DNA from: Bordetella parapertussis
Lineage (GTDB): Bacteria; Pseudomonadota; Gammaproteobacteria; Burkholderiales; SG8-41
DNA length: 8,875 nucleotides
NCBI GenBank assembly: GCA_945863085.1
Contig: CAMBCD010000093.1
Span: 1-8,875, forward strand
Direction of reading: 5' to 3'
Shown: positions 5,474 through 8,875 of the stretch, one piece after another
Layout: every line of letters starts with the position of its first letter
How positions within the stretch are numbered: position 1 is the first letter of the stretch
Made by a program: the position numbers and the translations under genes
Notes under the pieces: generated by a model
What the model was told of the DNA's origin: nothing
What the model saw: the letters and a program-made list of their open reading frames with translations, nothing else
Database searches by the model: none

Positions 5474-6328
5474 CTAGTCCACCGGAATGACGATCTTCGT
5501 GTCCTCGCGGTTGCCCCATTCGCCCCAGGCCGAAACATAGTTGCACACCTTCGGGTAACCCAGTGACTTCAGCGCGATGAAGGTGCTGGCCGAGCGGTAG
5601 CCGCCGTGGCACAGCGGAATGACCGTCTTGTCCGGCGTCACGCCCTTGGCTTCATACAAGGCGCGGATCTCGTCGGGCTTTCGAAAAGCGCCGTTCGCAT
5701 CGAGATGATCACGCCAGAAAACATGCACCGCGCCGGGGATCGTGCCGACCCGCCGCGCGCGTTTTTCAGTGCCACGGTATTCGGATTCGCGGCGCACATC
5801 GACGATGACATATTCCGGATTGTCGATGGCGCGCTCGATGTCATAACGCGTCGCCAGCAGGTCGAGATTCATGGTGCCGCGGAACGGCGGTGGTGTCGGT
5901 GGCGCCTTGGTCGGATCAACCGGTGGTGGCGCTTCACTCAGGCGTACCAGCTTCTGCCCCGCTGCCAGCCAGGCATGGGTGCCGCCGTCGAGGATGCGCA
6001 CATCCGGATGCCCCAGCACCGCCAGCAGCCACACTGCCCGCGCTGCGCGTTCGCCGGATTCGTGGTCGTAGATCACGACCGGCCGGTCGGCGCGCACGCC
6101 GCGCGAACCGAACAGCACACGAAATATGGCGAGAAAGGAATTCAGTGGCGCTTCGGAAGAATCGTTGAGGCTGACGCCGTAGATGTCGACGTGGGTGCTG
6201 CCGGGGATATGGCCGACAGCGAAGTCTTCGGCGGGGCGGAGGTCGATCAGCGTGACGTCGTGCAGGCGCGTGGCCAGATCGGGGGCGGTGATCAGAAAAC
6301 GGCGGTCAGGAAATTCGATGGAGGACAT
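5474..6328 (-). CDS. Two-domain rhodanese-type sulfurtransferase
   Basis: A 284-residue enzyme that should move sulfane sulfur from thiosulfate or 3-mercaptopyruvate to an acceptor. The N-terminal rhodanese domain (about 10-130) has VTLIDLRPAEDFAVGHIPGS, but the active-site position is YDHESGER with no Cys, as expected for the inactive domain. The C-terminal domain (about 155-284) has VIVDVRRESEYRG and the active-site loop CHGGYRSA with catalytic Cys240. The loop differs from the CGSGVTA of SseA and the CRKGVTA of mitochondrial rhodanese, so substrate preference is uncertain. A Pro-rich linker (PPPVDPTKAPPTPPP) lies at 134-148. There is no signal peptide and no clear Shine-Dalgarno before the ATG at 6328. 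It is first in the operon with the secreted PPC-like and hydrolase genes, and divergent from the toxin-antitoxin operon. Confidence 0.92.
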   Translation of the reverse strand: MSSIEFPDRRFLITAPDLATRLHDVTLIDLRPAEDFAVGHIPGSTHVDIYGVSLNDSSEAPLNSFLAIFRVLFGSRGVRADRPVVIYDHESGERAARAVWLLAVLGHPDVRILDGGTHAWLAAGQKLVRLSEAPPPVDPTKAPPTPPPFRGTMNLDLLATRYDIERAIDNPEYVIVDVRRESEYRGTEKRARRVGTIPGAVHVFWRDHLDANGAFRKPDEIRALYEAKGVTPDKTVIPLCHGGYRSASTFIALKSLGYPKVCNYVSAWGEWGNREDTKIVIPVD

Positions 6329-6381
6329 GGCGGTTGTTCATACACAAGAAGACCGCATTAAACACCAAGGCCCGGTGACCA

Positions 6382-6415
6382 CATCTTGACGCTATAACGT
6401 CATAACGTTAAGATG
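6382..6415 (+). promoter_or_regulatory. Toxin-antitoxin promoter within an inverted-repeat operator
   Basis: TTGACG (6386-6391) and TAAGAT (6409-6414) are 17 bases apart and match the sigma-70 consensus at 5/6 and 4/6 positions. The promoter is enclosed by an inverted repeat, CATCTTGACG (6382-6391) and CGTTAAGATG (6406-6415), 9 of 10 positions complementary. Inside are two direct ATAACGT copies (6394 and 6402) and the palindrome TAACGTTA (6403-6410). Ribbon-helix-helix antitoxins typically bind such sites and repress their own operon. The near symmetry also places a weak TTAACG-N17-CAAGAT on the minus strand, so the divergent sulfurtransferase operon could be affected. Confidence 0.75.
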
Positions 6416-6437
6416 CCTGCTCTTGCCAGGAGCAGCC

Positions 6438-6671
6438 ATGAGCGATTTATCCAAAAGATCAACGATTTACTTTGATCCCGCCATTCATCAGGCGCTACGG
6501 ATGCGTGCCGCCAGCGCGCAGATTTCAGTGTCGGAACTGGTGGATGAGGCCGTCCGTCTGATGATGCGCGAAGACCAGGAAGACCTCGCCGCATTCGAGC
6601 TGCGCGCCGCCGAACCGGAGATGACTTACGAAGCCCTGCTGGCCGACCTGAAACAGCATGGCAAGTTATAA
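6438..6671 (+). CDS. CopG-type ribbon-helix-helix antitoxin
   Basis: A 77-residue protein starting at ATG 6438, with AGGAG five bases upstream; an earlier ATG at 6423 lacks this support. Residues about 7-45 form a ribbon-helix-helix DNA-binding domain: strand KRSTIYFDP, then helices PAIHQALRMRAA and SVSELVDEAVRLMM. The acidic C-terminal part (REDQEDLAAFELRAAEP, then MTYEALLADLKQHGKL) is the usual toxin-binding tail. It should neutralise the downstream toxin and repress the operon at the operator at 6382-6415. It overlaps the toxin gene by 14 bases, a coupled arrangement typical of type II modules. The length is normal. Confidence 0.93.
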   Translation: MSDLSKRSTIYFDPAIHQALRMRAASAQISVSELVDEAVRLMMREDQEDLAAFELRAAEPEMTYEALLADLKQHGKL

Positions 6672-6930
6672 GGTCTACGCGGTCATCATCAAACAATCGG
6701 TGGCCAAGGACCTGCGTGCGATCCCGAACGTGGATGTCCGGCGCATCCTCGATCGTATCGAATCCCTCGCCGCCCACCCCCGCGGCGAAGCTTGCGTGAA
6801 ACTTGCCGGACAGGACCGCTATCGCGTGCGTCAGGGCCTGTACCGCATCGTTTATGAAATTCACGATGATCGCTTGGTCGTCATCGTGGTCAAGATCGGA
6901 CACCGAGCCAGCGTTTACGAAACGCGCTGA
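6658..6930 (+). CDS. RelE/ParE-superfamily toxin
   Basis: A 90-residue toxin. The family pattern is complete: an N-terminal helix pair (QSVAKDLRAIP and VRRILDRIESLAAHP), then KLAGQDRYRVRQGLYRIVYEIHDD and VVIVVKIGHRASVY. Lys48, Arg56, Arg63, Arg83 and Tyr87 fall where RelE-type toxins keep basic and aromatic residues for ribosome-dependent mRNA cleavage. ParE members, which inhibit gyrase, look alike, so the target is not certain; the RYRVRQGLYRIVYEI pattern favours RelE. The gene is intact. Its 3' end overlaps a short inverted repeat (GCGTTT/AAACGC, 6911-6925), and no strong terminator follows before the REP-like elements. Confidence 0.92.
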   Translation: MASYKVYAVIIKQSVAKDLRAIPNVDVRRILDRIESLAAHPRGEACVKLAGQDRYRVRQGLYRIVYEIHDDRLVVIVVKIGHRASVYETR

Positions 6931-6964
6931 AGTAATTCTCCGTAAAGCAGGACAGCTTTCATTC

Positions 6965-7022
6965 GGCGGATAACGCCGCTGCGCGCGAGGAGCAAGTCCT
7001 CTTGGGAGGTGGCTTATCCGCC
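6965..7022. repeat. REP-like palindrome 1
   Basis: GGCGGATAA (6965-6973) and TTATCCGCC (7014-7022) are perfect 9-bp inverted arms, extended by GCC/GGC with one bulged base. The loop contains a second stem, GAGGA/TCCTC. It lies in the convergent gap after the toxin gene. Similar GGCGGAT...ATCCGCC elements recur in many proteobacterial genomes, but copy number cannot be judged from one window. Confidence 0.6.
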
Positions 7023-7030
7023 GTCCGGCT

Positions 7031-7130
7031 CTACGCTTACTGTAGGGCGGGAGGAACGCAGTGGATCCCGCCGTCTGGTGCAATCACGGAAGGCGGGATC
7101 CGTTTCACTACTCCCGCCCTACGCTTGCTG
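7031..7130. repeat. REP-like palindrome 2 with long arms and direct-repeat ends
   Basis: Arms of 31 bases (7042-7072 and 7092-7122) pair in two blocks: GTAGGGCGGGAG with CTCCCGCCCTAC (12 of 12) and GGATCCCGCC with GGCGGGATCC (10 of 10). A symmetrical 9-by-9 unpaired block lies between them, and the apical loop is 19 bases. The ends carry the direct repeat CTACGCTTRCTG (7031-7042 and 7119-7130). No T tract follows, so it is not a classical intrinsic terminator, although it could limit transcription between the convergent toxin and lipoprotein genes. There is no open frame with a known transposase nearby. Confidence 0.75.
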
Positions 7131-7200
7131 ACCCTATTTACCAAGGCGGCCTTGCCGATGCCCCCGCTGCAACGCTACTCCCTGATGCCGCATGCGGCGG

Positions 7201-7767
7201 TCATTGCCAGAAGCGGAACGAGAAGCTCGCCGCGCGCAGCGCCTTGCCGCCCTCGAGCGCCTTCAGCAGCTCGGCCTTGGTGAGGCCGGGTTGCAGGGCA
7301 TTCGGCTCGACGTTGGTCGCGATGACCGTCATCACGTAGTGCTGCGGCGCGTTGCCCTTGGGCGAGCAGGGCCCGAGCCAGTGCGTGCCGACCGAGTTCC
7401 TGCCCGGAACGAAGCCGCTCACGTTCCCACCCAGCGCGCCCTCCGGGAAGGAGGTGATGCTCGCCGGGATGCCGTAGATCACGGCGTGCGTGACGCCGAG
7501 TCCCGTCCGGCCGGCCTGATCGTCCCAGAGGATCGCGTAGCTGCGCGTTTTCTCCGGCGCGTTCGACCACGACAGCGCCGGCGAGACGTTCTGCCCGGTG
7601 CAGTTCGGGTTCTTGGCGAAGTTGCCGGCGGCCTTCGCCGGCAGCCTGGAGTTGTCCGCCATACCGGGCGAGGTGAGGCGGAAAGCGTTCGACGGCCCTT
7701 CGTTTTCCTGCATGGATGCGCAGGCGGCAAGGGCGAGCAGCGACAGCGTGGCGGCGGTATTCTTCAT
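7201..7767 (-). CDS. PEBP/YbhB-family lipoprotein (Raf kinase inhibitor-like)
   Basis: A 188-residue protein. The N-terminus MKNTAATLSLLALAACAS is a lipoprotein signal with a lipobox ending at Cys16; the +2 residue is Ala, which favours outer-membrane sorting in Gram-negatives. The mature domain matches the phosphatidylethanolamine-binding fold as found in bacterial YbhB/YbcL proteins: NVSPALSWSNAPEKTRSYAILWDDQAG (60-86), GVTHAVIYGIP (91-101), and GPCSPKGNAPQHYVMTVIA (132-150), with His94 and His143 near the ligand pocket. Cys56 and Cys134 may pair. The bacterial role is mostly unknown. The ATG at 7767 is chosen for the lipobox; AAGGA lies about 12 bases upstream. The gene stands alone, convergent with the toxin gene. 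Confidence 0.92.
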   Translation of the reverse strand: MKNTAATLSLLALAACASMQENEGPSNAFRLTSPGMADNSRLPAKAAGNFAKNPNCTGQNVSPALSWSNAPEKTRSYAILWDDQAGRTGLGVTHAVIYGIPASITSFPEGALGGNVSGFVPGRNSVGTHWLGPCSPKGNAPQHYVMTVIATNVEPNALQPGLTKAELLKALEGGKALRAASFSFRFWQ

Positions 7768-8075
7768 AGTCCGAGGGGATCCTTTATGCGTTCTGGTGAA
7801 AGATTCTTTCGATGACTTCGTCTTTTTAACCCAGCTCCTGCCATTCCTTGAGATGGATATGGAATCAATTCCGCTCTCGGCGGCGCCGATGGTGCTGGAG
7901 CTGCGTTTCCAGATCACGTCAGGCAGCAGTGCGTCGAAAGCGTACGTTGCAGGTATTGACGCTCAACGTGAATTGGTTGCCCTTTTTAAGTTGAAGTTTT
8001 GCACCCGACCGGCGCCCATAATATGCCAGTGTCACAGGCCTATCAATTCATTGGTGATTCAGCACTTACATCTCG
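7768..8075. other. Intergenic region without a recognisable gene
   Basis: This stretch lies between the lipoprotein start and the dehydrogenase stop. No frame on either strand gives a protein I recognise, and it looks less GC-rich than its surroundings, especially about 7840-8060. Small inverted repeats occur (for example GGAATCAATTCC at 7861-7872). It must hold the lipoprotein promoter, but no clear -35/-10 pair was found, and no intrinsic terminator for the dehydrogenase gene is visible. Confidence 0.6.
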
Positions 8076-8875
8076 TTATCTCACCACCTCCAACCGCGCC
8101 ACCGTCCCATCCCGCTCATCCGTCAGCAAATAAACCAATCCGTCCGGCCCCACCCGCACATCCCGGATGCGCCCGATCACCCCCTTGAGCAGCCGTTCCT
8201 CGCGCACCACCTTCTCGCCGTCGAGTTCCAGCCGCACCAGCATTTCATCGCGTAGCGCGCCGACCAGCAGATTTCCTTTCCAGTTGGGGAATTTGTCACC
8301 GCTGTAAAAGGCCATGCCCGAGGGTGCGATCGACGGCACCCAGACCTTCAGCGGCTGCTCCATGCCGGGCTTGCTGTTGCCTTCACCGATCCTGGTGCCG
8401 ATGCCGTAATTGACACCGTAGGTGATTACGGGCCAGCCGTAGTTGCGCCCTGAGCGCATTACGTTCACTTCATCACCACCCTGCGGGCCATGTTCATTGG
8501 TCCACAGTTCGCCGGTCTGCGGATGTAATGCCGCGCCCTGCATGTTGCGGTTGCCCAGCGTGAATTTTTCCGGCTTCGTACCTTTCTGTTTTACAAAAGG
8601 ATTGTCGGCGGGCACACGGCCGTCGTCATGCAGGCGGATCACCGAACCGGCGTGGTCGTCGAGTTTTTGCGCGCGCGGCATGTCGCCGCGGTCGCCGAGC
8701 GACAGGTAAACAAAATTCTTGCGGTCGAACACGATGCGCCCGCCGAAGTGCTGGCCGGCACGGGTTTTCGGTTCCATGCTGAACAGTACCTGCAGATTCG
8801 TCAGCCGATGCCCCTCCAGCTTGCCGCGCGCCATTGCCGTGCCCCAGCCTCCCGGGCCAGGTGCGCTGTAAGAAA
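8076..8875 (-). CDS. PQQ-dependent aldose sugar dehydrogenase (YliI/soluble GDH family), N-terminus missing
   Basis: The frame is open to the right edge, showing 265 C-terminal residues; family members have about 370-390, so roughly 110-120 are missing. An internal ATG at 8834 is not the start, because the frame continues upstream as SYSAPGPGGWGTA, a normal part of the family. The conserved elements of the six-bladed beta-propeller enzyme are present: QHFGGRIVF, with His at visible residue 42 (equivalent to the catalytic His of soluble glucose dehydrogenase); LSLGDRGD; NEHGPQGGDEVN, whose Gly-Pro and Asp lie at the Ca2+/PQQ site; GRNYGWP; and PSGMAFYSGD. It would oxidise aldose sugars in the periplasm with PQQ as cofactor. 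The signal peptide lies outside the window. No PQQ biosynthesis genes are seen here. Confidence 0.92.
   Translation of the reverse strand, partial: SYSAPGPGGWGTAMARGKLEGHRLTNLQVLFSMEPKTRAGQHFGGRIVFDRKNFVYLSLGDRGDMPRAQKLDDHAGSVIRLHDDGRVPADNPFVKQKGTKPEKFTLGNRNMQGAALHPQTGELWTNEHGPQGGDEVNVMRSGRNYGWPVITYGVNYGIGTRIGEGNSKPGMEQPLKVWVPSIAPSGMAFYSGDKFPNWKGNLLVGALRDEMLVRLELDGEKVVREERLLKGVIGRIRDVRVGPDGLVYLLTDERDGTVARLEVVR

Noticed and set aside
5606..6361. Plus-strand frame opposite the sulfurtransferase
   Set aside because: The minus strand carries two recognisable rhodanese domains; the plus product has none.
6944..6959. AAAGC/GCTTT hairpin after the toxin gene as a terminator
   Set aside because: The stem is only 5 bp, is AT-rich and has no T tract.
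6400..7083. Minus-strand frame opposite the toxin-antitoxin genes
   Set aside because: It runs through a REP-like palindrome and opposes two well-recognised small genes.
7598..8188. Plus-strand frame crossing the intergenic gap at 7768-8075
   Set aside because: It overlaps the lipoprotein and dehydrogenase genes at each end and ends in low-complexity Pro/Ser/Ala; no motif or ribosome site.

Overview
The window is GC-rich, with dense genes and proteobacterial families throughout: an OmpR-family two-component pair, a CopG/RelE toxin-antitoxin module, a PEBP/YbhB lipoprotein and a YliI-like PQQ sugar dehydrogenase. The mix, together with REP-like palindromes, suggests a beta- or gammaproteobacterium, more likely beta. 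That assignment is an inference; there is no rRNA or other marker gene. Nearly everything is on the minus strand; only the toxin-antitoxin operon is on the plus strand.

Layout, left to right. (1) A bicupin-like protein cut by the left edge (1-746, minus). (2) A clear rho-independent terminator (952-990), then a small secreted protein made of six acidic, proline-rich 15-residue repeats (1026-1376, minus). (3) A 258-bp gap holding two arrays of YTTAC/GTAAW pentamers spaced exactly 11 bp apart, the pattern expected for an OmpR/PhoB-type regulator. (4) A histidine kinase (1635-3068) and its response regulator (3052-3729), both minus and overlapping; a related inverted pentamer pair lies in front of the regulator gene. 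(5) A three-gene minus operon, transcribed 6328 to 3857: two-domain sulfurtransferase, small secreted PPC-like protein, alpha/beta hydrolase. (6) A plus-strand CopG-type antitoxin/RelE-type toxin operon (6438-6930) with a strong promoter buried in an inverted-repeat operator. (7) Two REP-like palindromes between convergent genes (6965-7130). (8) A PEBP/YbhB lipoprotein (7201-7767, minus), a 308-bp gap with nothing recognisable, and the C-terminal two thirds of a PQQ-dependent sugar dehydrogenase running off the right edge (8076-8875, minus).

The most interesting unit is 1026-3830: regulator, kinase, box arrays and secreted repeat protein, all in one direction. The simplest reading is a signalling module in which the regulator binds the 11-bp-period boxes, controls the repeat-protein gene and possibly itself, and the acidic exported protein is either the output or a periplasmic modulator of the kinase. 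The box pattern and gene order are seen in the sequence; the regulatory logic is inferred.
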